Source of the DNA: Tsuneonella troitsensis | GTDB lineage: Bacteria; Pseudomonadota; Alphaproteobacteria; Sphingomonadales; Sphingomonadaceae | Direction of reading: 5' to 3' | Assembly (NCBI RefSeq): GCF_001441535.1 | Contig: NZ_LMAU01000008.1 | Location: forward strand, 1 to 45,695 | DNA: 45,695 nt | Part shown: piece by piece, positions 1 to 8,249 of the stretch | How the letters are laid out: each line of letters starts with the position of its first letter | How positions within the stretch are numbered: position 1 is the stretch's first letter | Position numbers and translations under genes: made by a program | The notes under the pieces: model-generated | Told to the model about the DNA's origin: nothing | What the model saw: only the letters and a program-made list of their open reading frames with translations | Database searches by the model: none

Positions 1-932
1 GGCAGGGCATTCAATATCCTGGCGTTGTCCGCGACGAGGCAACCGGGATCGCCGGCGCGGCGCGGCTCGATCACGCGCGAGATATTGCCGCCGCTCACCC
101 GGTCGACCGCATCGAGAACCTCCAGCACCGAGAAGCCCCGCCCGTATCCGCAATTCATCTGTAGAGAATGGGACGGCTGCGCGACCAGCGCCTCGAGCGC
201 GTGAACGTGGGCTGCGGCAAGGTCCGACACATGGATGTAGTCGCGCACGCCCGTGCCGTCGGGTGTTTCGTAATCGGTGCCGAACACCGCCACGCCGTCT
301 CGCTTGCCGAGCGCGGCCTCGACCGCGACCTTGATCAGATGCGTCGCCCCAGCGGTCGACTGTCCGCTGCGACCCAGCGGATCGGCTCCGGCGACGTTGA
401 AATAGCGCAGCGCGCAATAGTTCATCGCGTGCGCCGCTGCCGTATCGGCGAGCATCCGCTCGGTCATCAGCTTGGACCAGCCATAGGGGTTGATCGGCAC
501 CTGAGGACAGTCTTCCGGAACGCGTTCGATACCGGGCACGCCATAGGTTGCGGCCGTGCTCGAGAAGATGAAGTGGGGCACGCCTGCCTCCACCGTCGCC
601 TCGATCAGGGCGCGGCTCTTTGAGGTGTTGTTGTGATAATAGCTCAGCGGCTTCGCCACCGATTCCGGCACGACGACCGAACCGGCGAAGTGCATGACCG
701 CGCGCGTGCCTTGCGACTTGAATATCCGCGCAAGCAGTTCCGCGTCCTCGATGTCGCCGTGAAAGAAAGGAACGTCGTCAGGCACGGCGAAACGGAATCC
801 CGTCGCCAGGTTGTCGATCACCGCGACCGGATATCCTGCATCCCGCAGGGCCAGCACCGCGTGACTGCCGATGTAACCGGCGCCCCCGGTCACGAGCACG
901 GGATAGGCGAGCTTGCTTTGGGTCGGGACCAT
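1..932 (-). CDS. galE: UDP-glucose 4-epimerase (partial, C-terminus beyond window)
   Basis: Translating the minus strand from the ATG at 932 gives an open frame that runs off the left edge (about 310 residues visible). It begins MVPTQSKLAYPVLVTGGAGYIGS, the Rossmann NAD-binding TGGAGYIG signature of extended short-chain dehydrogenases. Further on are the catalytic Ser-Ser-Thr (FSSTAATYG), the Tyr-x3-Lys pair in NPYGWSKL, and GalE-typical segments LRYFNVAGADP and DGTGVRDYIHV. The enzyme interconverts UDP-glucose and UDP-galactose in the cytosol and supplies surface polysaccharide synthesis. The ManA/GMP pair at 18.7-20.5 kb would feed similar pathways, though it is far away. Only the last 30 or so residues should be missing. 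Nothing suggests a broken gene; the truncation is the window boundary. Confidence 0.95.
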   Translation of the reverse strand, partial: MVPTQSKLAYPVLVTGGAGYIGSHAVLALRDAGYPVAVIDNLATGFRFAVPDDVPFFHGDIEDAELLARIFKSQGTRAVMHFAGSVVVPESVAKPLSYYHNNTSKSRALIEATVEAGVPHFIFSSTAATYGVPGIERVPEDCPQVPINPYGWSKLMTERMLADTAAAHAMNYCALRYFNVAGADPLGRSGQSTAGATHLIKVAVEAALGKRDGVAVFGTDYETPDGTGVRDYIHVSDLAAAHVHALEALVAQPSHSLQMNCGYGRGFSVLEVLDAVDRVSGGNISRVIEPRRAGDPGCLVADNARILNAL

Positions 933-1058
933 CCGCCCGGACTAGGCGCGGCATGGTAAACAAAGCGTAAGCTCTCCGCCTCCGCTCCATTCATCGACCG
1001 GCCATGCGCCCTGCGCTATGGCTTGGAAATTATTGGGGCAATTTCGAAGAGACACGCG

Positions 1059-1661
1059 ATGATGAAGGCAATTCTACCGCTGGCCGTGCTCGCGCTGGCC
1101 GTTCCGGCTGCCGCGACCAACGTGGCCGTTACGCGCTTCCACACGGCTGAATCCCTCGGTTCCGCAGCGCCCGGACCGATCGCGGTGCGCGCCGGCGCGG
1201 GGCTGGAAGCGGGCACGTTGCAATCGCAGATCTGGCTCGATGCGGTCGCCGCGGCGCTGGTGCGCCAGGGCTTCACGATCGTGCCCGATGCCGCGCGCGT
1301 CGCCGAAGTCACCCTGGACCAGGAAGTCATCCGCAGCGAAGCCGCGCGCTCGCGCAGCGGCGTCAACATCGGCGTCGGTGCGGGCTCGGGCGGCGGGTGG
1401 TACGGCAGGAGCAGCGGGATCGGCCTGGGGGTCGGCGTTGGCTTCAACCTGGGCGGCAAGCGCTCGGGCGAGGTCCTCGACAGTCGCCTCGCCGTGACGA
1501 TCGTCGGTCCCGACGGCAAGCACGCATGGGAAGGCCGCGCCGATGCGAGCCCCCGCGCCACCTCCAAGGACGCGGAAAGCCGGCCACTCGCGACGGAAAT
1601 GGCCGACAAGCTTTTCTCCGGCTTCCCAGGCGAATCGGGAGCGACTATCGGGGCGCGATGA
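1059..1661 (+). CDS. Exported DUF4136-like protein
   Basis: A 200-residue protein starting [24 protein letters not shown], a clean Sec signal peptide with an AxA-type cleavage site. The frame is open from 1023, but the ATG pair at 1059/1062 has GAAGAG at 1046-1051 in front and puts the signal peptide at the N-terminus. The mature part has alternating beta-strand pattern, a glycine-rich stretch (about residues 105-135, many Gly and Ser) and a closing helix with [11 protein letters not shown]. This layout matches DUF4136-type periplasmic proteins of unknown function; the assignment is by overall pattern, not a signature motif. The stop overlaps the start of the M14 peptidase by ATGA (1658-1661), so the two are probably co-translated. 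Confidence 0.7.
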   Translation: MMKAILPLAVLALAVPAAATNVAVTRFHTAESLGSAAPGPIAVRAGAGLEAGTLQSQIWLDAVAAALVRQGFTIVPDAARVAEVTLDQEVIRSEAARSRSGVNIGVGAGSGGGWYGRSSGIGLGVGVGFNLGGKRSGEVLDSRLAVTIVGPDGKHAWEGRADASPRATSKDAESRPLATEMADKLFSGFPGESGATIGAR

Positions 1662-2818
1662 TTGCACCCGAAACCGGTTCCGCCTCCATCCGCATCGACG
1701 CGCAGTTCGACAGCGGGAACATCGAAGTCCTGGAGATAGACAGCGCCTCCGCGTGCCTTGCCATCCCGGCGGACCACAAGTCCGAATTCCGACAGTGGTT
1801 TCACTTCCGCGTGACCGGTGCGGCGGGCCGCGAACTCGTACTGCGGATCGTGGGCCTGGAAACCTCGGCTTATCCGCAGGGCTGGCCGGGCTACAACGCC
1901 TGCGTCAGCGAGGACCGCGATTTTTGGGGCCGCGCTGATTCGTTCTACGACAGGAATGCCGACGGCGGCACGCTGACCATTCGCTACACGCCGATGAGCG
2001 ACATCGCGTGGTTCGCCTATTTCGCACCCTATTCGATGGAGCGGCATCACGACCTCGTGAGCGAGGCTGCGGCGAGCGAGGGCGTGACCTATCGGCACCT
2101 CGGTCACACGCTTGACGGGCAGCCGATCGACTGCCTGGAAATGGGTGAAGGCGAAACGCAGGTATGGCTCTACGCGCGCCAGCATCCCGGCGAATCGATG
2201 GCCGAATGGTGGGCCGAAGGCGCGCTCGAATGCCTGACCGATCCCGCCGATCCGGTCGCCCGCGCGCTGCGACAGAAGTGCCGGTTCCACGTCGTGCCCA
2301 ACATGAACCCCGACGGCAGCCGCCGGGGCCACCTGCGCACCAACGCCGCCGGCGTGAACCTCAACCGCGAATGGCACGAACCCAGCCCCGACAAATCGCC
2401 CGAAGTCCTCGCGGTCCGCAATGCGATGGACGAAACCGGCGTCGATTTCGCGATGGACGTGCACGGCGACGAGGCGATCGCCGCGGTGTTCCTGGCCGGG
2501 TTCGAAGGCATCCCGTCGTGGACCGACACGCTGGGCGACAAGTACTATCGCTTCCAGCGCATCCTCGCGCGGCGCACGCCCGATTTCCAGACGGCGAAGG
2601 GCTATGCCGTGTCGAAGCCCGGCACCGCCAACCTGTCGATGAGCACCAACCAGCTCGCCGAGCGGTTCGGCGCCTGCGCGATGACGCTGGAAATGCCGTT
2701 CAAGGACAACGACGACCTGCCCGATGCCGCGCAGGGCTGGAGTCCGGAACGCTGCAAGCTGCTCGCCCGCGATTGCCTGGCGAGCCTGCTCGAATGGCTG
2801 GATGAGGAAGCCGAATAG
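1658..2818 (+). CDS. M14 cytosolic-type zinc carboxypeptidase
   Basis: 386 residues from the ATG at 1658, which overlaps the upstream stop (ATGA). Residues about 1-125 look like the beta-sandwich N-domain of cytosolic carboxypeptidases ([25 protein letters not shown]). The peptidase domain has the Zn-binding HPGES (His and Glu), the substrate-binding NPDG and NLNREW (Arg), the third Zn ligand His in DVHGDE, and the catalytic Glu in TLEMPFK. All key residues are therefore present. There is no signal peptide, so it acts in the cytosol. Family relatives trim C-terminal residues from peptides or proteins (the AGBL/Nna1 clade in eukaryotes); the bacterial substrate is not known. The frame stays open upstream to 1397, but that stretch overlaps the real upstream gene. 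Confidence 0.9.
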   Translation: MIAPETGSASIRIDAQFDSGNIEVLEIDSASACLAIPADHKSEFRQWFHFRVTGAAGRELVLRIVGLETSAYPQGWPGYNACVSEDRDFWGRADSFYDRNADGGTLTIRYTPMSDIAWFAYFAPYSMERHHDLVSEAAASEGVTYRHLGHTLDGQPIDCLEMGEGETQVWLYARQHPGESMAEWWAEGALECLTDPADPVARALRQKCRFHVVPNMNPDGSRRGHLRTNAAGVNLNREWHEPSPDKSPEVLAVRNAMDETGVDFAMDVHGDEAIAAVFLAGFEGIPSWTDTLGDKYYRFQRILARRTPDFQTAKGYAVSKPGTANLSMSTNQLAERFGACAMTLEMPFKDNDDLPDAAQGWSPERCKLLARDCLASLLEWLDEEAE

Positions 2819-2894
2819 CTTCGACGATTCGTCGTCCATGAATGATCGGCAAACCATCAGGTCGTCATCATGGTCAAGCATCGCCACAGATGAG

Positions 2895-2928
2895 ATCGCA
2901 CCCTCTGTTGACTGACGGAGGGTGCGAT
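2895..2928 (+). promoter_or_regulatory. Hairpin covering SD and start codon of the lipoprotein gene
   Basis: A perfect 11-bp inverted repeat: ATCGCACCCTC (2895-2905) pairs with GAGGGTGCGAT (2918-2928). The pairing continues inward through T-G, G-C, T-A and T-G to leave a GACT loop (2910-2913). The right arm contains the Shine-Dalgarno GGAGGG (2917-2922) and the first two bases of the start codon at 2927. In mRNA this would hide the ribosome site; in DNA it could also be an operator. Confidence 0.7.
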
Positions 2929-3862
2929 GAAATCTGCGCGGATGATCACATGGAAGGCCGGTGCTGCGGCCGCCGGACTTGCGCTGTTGCTGGCATCCTG
3001 CGGCGGCGAGGATTCGACCGGCTCGCCCCCTGCGGCAAGTGCCCCGACCCCCGCCCCCAGTCCCACGCCGTCTCCAACACCAAGCGCGCCGGCCACACCG
3101 GTGCCCCCGCCCGCCACCTCCGAACTGCCGCCCGGACCCTTCGGGATAACGGGCGACACCACCTTCGCTCTTCTGGGTTGGCAGAATCGCTCGAACGGAG
3201 CGGACGCCCCGCCGACTTTCAACCTGGCTGAAGAGAAAGGCTCGCTAGCCTGGTCGGCGAGCCTCAAGACCTATCGGATCGACCTGGCGGATCTCGCCAG
3301 CGGCAGGCTGGTCTATACGTTCGGATCGTCGCGCAACAACCTTGCCTTCTCGATCGTGCGTCCTGACGGATCGGTGGCGCTGGCCTATGTCAGCCTCATC
3401 GTAAGATCGGCCAATATGGGCGAGATATACTGGCAGACCGCCGACCTGGTGCAGCCGTTCATCTCCGCCCGGGCACTGTTCGGCATACCCGTACCCGCGG
3501 GCACTCTGCCGACCTCCGGCACAAGAAACTTCGTCACCGACCCCGTCGTCAAAAGCGAGATCGAGGTCGATTTCGCAGCCCGCAAGATCGGCGGCACCCT
3601 CACCACGTTTTTTCAGGACGCCTGGAGCGAAGGGCCGGTGGAGACCGCGACCCTGACGCCCGCGGACATCCAGCCCGACGGCACGTTCGTTGCCGAGATC
3701 GCCATCGCCGGCTCGGATCGGAAAGGCGAATTGCGCGGACGATTGTTCGGGGCTTCAGCCAGCGAGCTTGGGCTGTTCTTCAGCGCATCCCTGCGCGACG
3801 GCTATGGCGGTCGAACCGAATACCAGACCGTGTTGCGCTACGATGCCTGCACCACCTGCTGA
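2927..3862 (+). CDS. Putative lipoprotein with Pro-rich linker and beta-barrel-like C-domain
   Basis: 311 residues. The N-terminus has basic residues, a hydrophobic core and a lipobox LLASC, so lipidation at Cys24 is expected. Residues about 30-65 are a Pro/Ala/Ser/Thr linker (repeated TPSPTP, PAPSP) that would hold the domain off the membrane. The remainder is beta-rich. Its end (GELRGRLFGASASELGLFF) resembles the C-terminal beta-barrel of transferrin-binding-protein-B-like or Slam-dependent surface lipoproteins, where a G.LRG.F.G..A.E.GG.F pattern is typical; this is a resemblance, not proof. It ends DACTTC with a Cys pair. Start at 2927 follows GGAGGG by 4 bases, and that site lies inside a strong inverted repeat. 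It is transcribed alone and converges with ldcA four bases downstream. Confidence 0.75.
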   Translation: MKSARMITWKAGAAAAGLALLLASCGGEDSTGSPPAASAPTPAPSPTPSPTPSAPATPVPPPATSELPPGPFGITGDTTFALLGWQNRSNGADAPPTFNLAEEKGSLAWSASLKTYRIDLADLASGRLVYTFGSSRNNLAFSIVRPDGSVALAYVSLIVRSANMGEIYWQTADLVQPFISARALFGIPVPAGTLPTSGTRNFVTDPVVKSEIEVDFAARKIGGTLTTFFQDAWSEGPVETATLTPADIQPDGTFVAEIAIAGSDRKGELRGRLFGASASELGLFFSASLRDGYGGRTEYQTVLRYDACTTC

Positions 3863-3866
3863 GCGG

Positions 3867-4883
3867 TCAGCCGACGATCGGCGCCAGCAGCCTGATCGTC
3901 CGCGCGTCGGCGTCGATTTCCACCTCGGCGCCCGAGGGCAGGCTGAGCTGGTTCGCCACATGGCCCACGTTCGCCCCGGTGAATGCGGGCACGCCGAGCG
4001 GCGCGAGATACTGGTCGACGACCTGGTCCACCGTGAACCCGCCATAGTCGGGTTCGGTCGATGCGCAGCGGGTACACTGGCCGAATATCACGCCCGAAAG
4101 CCGGTCGAGCACGCCGGCGAGCCGTAGCTGCTGGAACATGCGGTCGACGCGGTATTCCGCCTCGTTCACGTCTTCGAGGAACAGCACCGCGCCGTTCATG
4201 TCGGGCACCCACGGCGTCCCCATCAGGGTCGAGAGGATCGTGAAGTTTCCGCCGAGCAGCCGCCCGCGCGCCCTGCCGCCGGTGATCGTCCGCCCCGCGC
4301 GGCCCGATTGCGCCTCCGCCTCGCCGCCGCCCAGCACCGCGGCCTCGCCCCCGAAGGCCAGCCGCCACAGGCTTTCCCAGCTCTGCCGGTACCACCCGCT
4401 AGTGGCATTCCCGCCGTGGATCGTCGCGTATCCCGCGCGCACCGCGAACGCGAGGTGGAGCGCGGTGACGTCGCTGTAACCGATCAGCAGCTTGGGGTTC
4501 GCGCGGATCACGTCCCAGTCGAGCAGGGGAAGGATGCGCGCCGCGCCCCAGCCGCCGCGGGTCGCGAAGACCGCCTTGACCTGCGGATCGGCATAAGCGG
4601 CGTTGAGGTCGGCTGCGCGGGCCTCGTCGGTCCCCGCCAGATAGCCGTGCCGGTCGCCGGCGTGCGGGCCGAACTTCGGCACCAGGCCCATTCCCTTGAG
4701 CCACCATTCGGCCCGGTCGAGGCCGTCGTCCGATCCCACCGCGCTGGCGGGTGAGACGACCGCGACGGTATCGCCCGGATTGAGGAAGGGCGGCTTGCCG
4801 GCGGGGCGCTCAGCGGCGCCCGCCGCATATGGGGCGGCGGCGAGCGCGCCGATCCCGCCGATCGCTCCCCTGCGATCGATCAC
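3867..4883 (-). CDS. ldcA: LD-carboxypeptidase (peptidase S66)
   Basis: 338 residues starting from GTG at 4883, whose first bases form a GTGA overlap with the cdd stop. The N-terminus IDRRGAIGGIGALAAAPYAAGAA looks like a Tat-type export signal (RR followed by a hydrophobic stretch), which is unusual because many LdcA proteins are cytosolic. The body carries VAVVSPAS, the nucleophile Ser in GYSDVTALH, a catalytic Glu region FLEDVNE and the catalytic His in ANVGHV, giving the Ser-Glu-His triad of S66. The family removes the terminal D-Ala from murein tetrapeptides during recycling. The Tat-like leader suggests a periplasmic form. Confidence 0.9.
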   Translation of the reverse strand: MIDRRGAIGGIGALAAAPYAAGAAERPAGKPPFLNPGDTVAVVSPASAVGSDDGLDRAEWWLKGMGLVPKFGPHAGDRHGYLAGTDEARAADLNAAYADPQVKAVFATRGGWGAARILPLLDWDVIRANPKLLIGYSDVTALHLAFAVRAGYATIHGGNATSGWYRQSWESLWRLAFGGEAAVLGGGEAEAQSGRAGRTITGGRARGRLLGGNFTILSTLMGTPWVPDMNGAVLFLEDVNEAEYRVDRMFQQLRLAGVLDRLSGVIFGQCTRCASTEPDYGGFTVDQVVDQYLAPLGVPAFTGANVGHVANQLSLPSGAEVEIDADARTIRLLAPIVG

Positions 4884-5299
4884 GAAAGGCTGGCCGGACC
4901 GAACGCGTCGGGCAGCAGCGCGGACATGGTGGTTCGGCGCACCTCATTGGGTCCGACGCAGAGTATTTCGGGGTCCGTCCCGCCGAGCTGGGCCAGTTCG
5001 TTGAGCACCTGGCGGCACCGCCCGCACGGCGTGATCGGGTCGCCGCCCCCTCGATCGTCGGGGCCGGTCACGGCGACCTTGACGAGGCCGCCGCGCACCC
5101 CGTCGGCCATCGCCTTCGATACCGCGACAGTCTCCGCACAGAGCGCCAGGCCATAGCTTGCGTTCTCGATATTGGTGCCGGTCACCACCGATCCGTCGGC
5201 GAACAGCAGCGCGGCGCCGACCGGAAACTGCGAATAGGGCGAATAGGACTGCGCTGCGGCGGAACGGGCAGCGGCGATCAGGTCGTCGTCGGTCATCAT
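4880..5299 (-). CDS. cdd: Cytidine deaminase
   Basis: 139 residues, the usual size of the homotetrameric small Cdd. The zinc site is complete: CAE in GLALCAETVA and PCGRC in ITPCGRCRQVL. The N-terminal YSPYSQFPVGAALL and NIENASYG are family signatures for substrate binding. It deaminates cytidine and deoxycytidine to uridine forms in pyrimidine salvage. Two ATGs in tandem (5299, 5296) follow GAGGG at about 5 and 8 bases; either could be used. The gene overlaps ldcA downstream (GTGA), so they form an operon although their pathways differ. Confidence 0.95.
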   Translation of the reverse strand: MMTDDDLIAAARSAAAQSYSPYSQFPVGAALLFADGSVVTGTNIENASYGLALCAETVAVSKAMADGVRGGLVKVAVTGPDDRGGGDPITPCGRCRQVLNELAQLGGTDPEILCVGPNEVRRTTMSALLPDAFGPASLS

Positions 5300-5385
5300 T
5301 CCGGCCCTCTATCCCGCCCCGCCCCGTCTTGTCGAACGGCCATCGTTGCCCGCGTCATGCCTCGGGCGAATGGGCCATGGGCAGC

Positions 5386-6084
5386 CTACTTGCGGACGAC
5401 CACCCAGCGCAGCGGTTCCTCGGCCGCGTCGGTCCACAAGGCTTCGTTCGCGGTCCACATGAGCCATGGCCGCGCGGCGTATGTCGGCTGGCGCCAGGTC
5501 CCAACCACCCACAAGTGCCGTTCGAGGCGCGAGGCGAGGCCGTAACGGTCCTCGAACGCCTGCGACACCTGCAGGATCGCGGGCTTGCCGGAGTGCGCCT
5601 CGATCTGGTTGATCAGCGTCATCAGTTCGCTCTCGACCTCGGCCTCGCCGACCGGTGCGGGGCATTCGTCGGCAATCCTGTCGAGCGCGATCGTGGGCGG
5701 CAGCAGGTCGCCGCCCCGCGGAACGATGACCACGAACCGCGCGCTCTGCCCGTCGGCCATGATGCACGGATCGAAGCGGTGGACCGCCCCCACCTTCAAG
5801 CCCGCCTCGCGCGCCGCCGAGAGATTGGCTGCGAACGCAGGGTCCCGGCGGTCGCCTTGGCTTGCCTCGAGGTACACGAACTGCGCGCCGAGCGCCTTCA
5901 GGGTCTTGAAATGGACTGCGCCGTCGCCGGTCGAAACCTCGGCCCCCTGGTCCGGATAGGACGCGAGATCGGGCGTCCAGTGGCGCAATTGCCACCAGCC
6001 CCACGCGCCGCCGAGCATCGCAGCGAGCGCCAGCACGCCGAGCGCACGCGCGCGCCAGCCGATGGTTTTCCGCTTCCTGCCCAC
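5386..6084 (-). CDS. GH25 lysozyme-like protein with degenerate active site
   Basis: 232 residues from GTG at 6084. A basic N-terminus and one hydrophobic segment (ALGVLALAAMLGGAWGWWQL) act as signal anchor, placing the domain in the periplasm. The fold pattern is GH25: VYLEASQGDRRDPAFAANL corresponds to the usual Y(I/L)KATEG...D..F..N, GLKVGAVHRF to G.YHF, and LPPTIALD to LPP.LD.E. The residues expected to act are altered: the first-strand IDVS is AEVS, and the catalytic D-x-E after LPP reads ALD. I infer a binding or structural muramidase relative, not an active lysozyme. The C-terminus (WLMWTANEALW...RWVVVRK) is intact, so this is divergence and not truncation. Confidence 0.75.
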   Translation of the reverse strand: MGRKRKTIGWRARALGVLALAAMLGGAWGWWQLRHWTPDLASYPDQGAEVSTGDGAVHFKTLKALGAQFVYLEASQGDRRDPAFAANLSAAREAGLKVGAVHRFDPCIMADGQSARFVVIVPRGGDLLPPTIALDRIADECPAPVGEAEVESELMTLINQIEAHSGKPAILQVSQAFEDRYGLASRLERHLWVVGTWRQPTYAARPWLMWTANEALWTDAAEEPLRWVVVRK

Positions 6085-6115
6085 GAATCGCGACCCCCGA
6101 AAATTCCAGCCCTGC

Positions 6116-6610
6116 CTAGCCCTTGATATGGAGCACGCAGATCAGGGTGAACAAGCGCCGTGCGGTGGGATGATCGGTTTCGACCTTTCCCTCGAGCCGT
6201 TCGAGCAAGAGGTCGGCCGCATCGTTGTGGATGGCCCGCCGGGCCATGTCGATTGTCTCGATCTCCGCCGGGGTCGCCTTGCGGATGGCCTGGTAATAGC
6301 TGTCGCAGATCGCGAAATAGTCGCGGATCGGGCGGCGGAAGCGGGCGAGGCCCAACACCAGCGTTTCCAGTTCGGTCCCATCGAGCGTGGCGATCGCCAG
6401 CGCCAGCCGCCCGTCCTGCACCGCAAGCCGCAGGTCGTACGGCCCGTCGTGCCCGGCCGCGACCGCGCGGACCGGCTTGAACACGTTCTCCTCGATCAGG
6501 TCGTAGATCGCGACCCGGCGTTCCTGTTCGACATCGGCGTTGCGCCAGAGGATCGTATCCTCGTCGAGCGCGATCTTCGCGATCCGCCAACTGTCTTTGT
6601 ACGCGGTCAT
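6116..6610 (-). CDS. UPF0262 family protein
   Basis: 164 residues from the ATG at 6610, preceded by GAAGG. The frame extends to 6649, but the extra 13 residues are not typical of the family. It contains the conserved segments ERRVAIYDLIEENVF, LRLAVQDGRLALAI and FRRPIRDYFAICDSYYQAIR, followed by the C-terminal HPTARRLFTLICVLHIKG. UPF0262 proteins are widespread in alphaproteobacteria and their function is unknown. No signal peptide or membrane segment is visible. It is divergent from dnaB, 117 bases apart. Confidence 0.88.
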   Translation of the reverse strand: MTAYKDSWRIAKIALDEDTILWRNADVEQERRVAIYDLIEENVFKPVRAVAAGHDGPYDLRLAVQDGRLALAIATLDGTELETLVLGLARFRRPIRDYFAICDSYYQAIRKATPAEIETIDMARRAIHNDAADLLLERLEGKVETDHPTARRLFTLICVLHIKG

Positions 6611-6652
6611 GGCCCGGCTGCCTTCGCAGATGCGGCAGGGGCGCGGCAAGGG

Positions 6653-6661
6653 GTATCCACA
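6653..6661 (+). promoter_or_regulatory. DnaA-box-like 9-mer upstream of dnaB
   Basis: GTATCCACA matches the consensus TTATCCACA at 8 of 9 positions. It lies between the UPF0262 start (6610) and the dnaB start (6728), in the shared divergent promoter region. A single box is weak evidence; it could link helicase expression to DnaA. Confidence 0.35.
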
Positions 6662-6727
6662 GCCTGTCCGCGTGACTTTTGCGCCAAGCTGCTTTCACCG
6701 CATCGCCGCTTCGCCCATGAGTGCGCC

Positions 6728-8248
6728 ATGGCCGACACCAACCTTCTCCTCCGCCCGGAGGCCGCTTCCGATTCGCCCGTCATCCGCACGCTGCCCGCCA
6801 ATATCGAGGCCGAGGCCGCGTTCCTCGGCGCCGTGCTGATCGACAATCGCGTGCTGGAGGACATGGCGACGCCGCTGCGCGCCCAGCACTTCTTCGAGCC
6901 GGTGCACCAGCGCGTGTTCGACCGGATCGTGACGCTGCTGGATCGCAACGCGCACGTCTCGCCCGTCACGCTGAAGCCCTATTTCGAGGCGGACGAGGCG
7001 CTGAAGGAGCTGGGGGGCATCACCTACCTTGCGCGGCTGACCGCCGACGGACAGGGCCTGCTCGCCCCGCGCGAGCTGGCCGAGCAGATCTACGATCTTG
7101 CCCTGCTGCGCGAACTCGTCAGCGTGGGCCGCACCCTGGTCGAGAACGCGCTCGACACCTCCGAATCGGTCGCCCCGATGGAGCAGATCGAAGCGGCCGA
7201 GGCCGCGTTGTTCGAAGTGGCCGAGGGCGCCGCGAGCAATTCGGAAGCCTCCACGTTCGGGATGGCGACCACCAAGGCGCTGCGGCAGATCGAAAAGGCG
7301 ATCGGATCGGGCGGCCACATCGCGGGCACCACGACCGGGTTCGTATCGATCAACGACAAGATCGGCGGCCTGCACGATTCCGACCTCGTGATCCTTGCCG
7401 GGCGTCCCGGCATGGGCAAGACTTCGCTCGCCACCAACATCGCGTTCAACTGCGCCGAGCGGTTGCTGCGCGACACCCGCGACGGGATCGCTGACAAGGA
7501 TTCGGTCGGCGCAGGCGTCGCGTTCTTCAGCCTGGAAATGAGCGCCGACCAGCTCGCCACACGCATCCTAGCGGAAACGGCAGGCATCTCGTCTTCCGCG
7601 CTGCGCATGGGCAAACTCTCGCGCGAGGAGTTCCAGCAGCTCTCGTTTGCCAGCCAGAAGCTCGCCGAACTGCCGCTCTACATCGACGACACCCCGGCGC
7701 TCACGATCGCGGCGCTGCGCACCCGCGCACGGCGCCTCAAGCGCAAGCACGACATCGGGCTGATCGTAGTCGATTACCTCCAGCTGCTTCAGGGGTCGGG
7801 GCGCGCGAACGACAACCGGGTGAACGAGATTTCCGAGATCAGCCGCGGTCTCAAGACCCTCGCCAAGGAACTCGAGCTTCCGGTTATCGCGCTGTCCCAG
7901 CTCAGCCGTGCGGTCGAACAGCGCGAGGACAAGCGACCGATGCTGTCCGACCTGCGCGAATCGGGATCGATCGAGCAGGACGCCGACATGGTCTGGTTCG
8001 TCTATCGCGAGGATTATTACGTCGCCGCGCGCGAACCCAAGGTGCCGCAGGCGGACGACGACCCCAAGACGCACGATGCGCACAGCGCCTGGGCGGCCGA
8101 GATGGAGCGGGTCCACGGCCTGGCCGAACTGATCATCGCCAAGCAGCGCCACGGCTCGACCGGCAAGGTGCGGCTGAAGTTCGAGCCCAAGATCACCCGC
8201 TTCTCCGACCTGGCCGACGACGGGCGCGGGTACGGCGGGTACGACTGA
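6728..8248 (+). CDS. dnaB: Replicative DNA helicase DnaB
   Basis: 506 residues from ATG 6728; the frame stays open to 6062 but the upstream part is antisense to UPF0262 and GH25. The N-terminal domain begins RTLPANIEAEAAFLGAVLIDN, the usual DnaB opening, followed by the linker and RecA-like C-domain. Walker A is ILAGRPGMGKTSLA, H1a is VAFFSLEMSADQLATRI, Walker B is LIVVDYLQL, then the H3 region VIALSQLSRAVEQR, SDLRESGSIEQDAD and the Arg-finger segment AKQRHGSTG. It unwinds DNA at the replication fork as a hexamer in the cytosol. An insertion (REPKVPQADDDPKTHDAHSAW) before H4 is common in sphingomonads. The length is normal. Confidence 0.97.
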   Translation: MADTNLLLRPEAASDSPVIRTLPANIEAEAAFLGAVLIDNRVLEDMATPLRAQHFFEPVHQRVFDRIVTLLDRNAHVSPVTLKPYFEADEALKELGGITYLARLTADGQGLLAPRELAEQIYDLALLRELVSVGRTLVENALDTSESVAPMEQIEAAEAALFEVAEGAASNSEASTFGMATTKALRQIEKAIGSGGHIAGTTTGFVSINDKIGGLHDSDLVILAGRPGMGKTSLATNIAFNCAERLLRDTRDGIADKDSVGAGVAFFSLEMSADQLATRILAETAGISSSALRMGKLSREEFQQLSFASQKLAELPLYIDDTPALTIAALRTRARRLKRKHDIGLIVVDYLQLLQGSGRANDNRVNEISEISRGLKTLAKELELPVIALSQLSRAVEQREDKRPMLSDLRESGSIEQDADMVWFVYREDYYVAAREPKVPQADDDPKTHDAHSAWAAEMERVHGLAELIIAKQRHGSTGKVRLKFEPKITRFSDLADDGRGYGGYD

Positions 8249-8249
8249 G

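Noticed and set aside
1016-2887. 623-codon minus-strand frame over the M14 carboxypeptidase
   Set aside because: The plus strand holds a complete zinc peptidase with all catalytic residues; the reverse frame has no recognisable domain.
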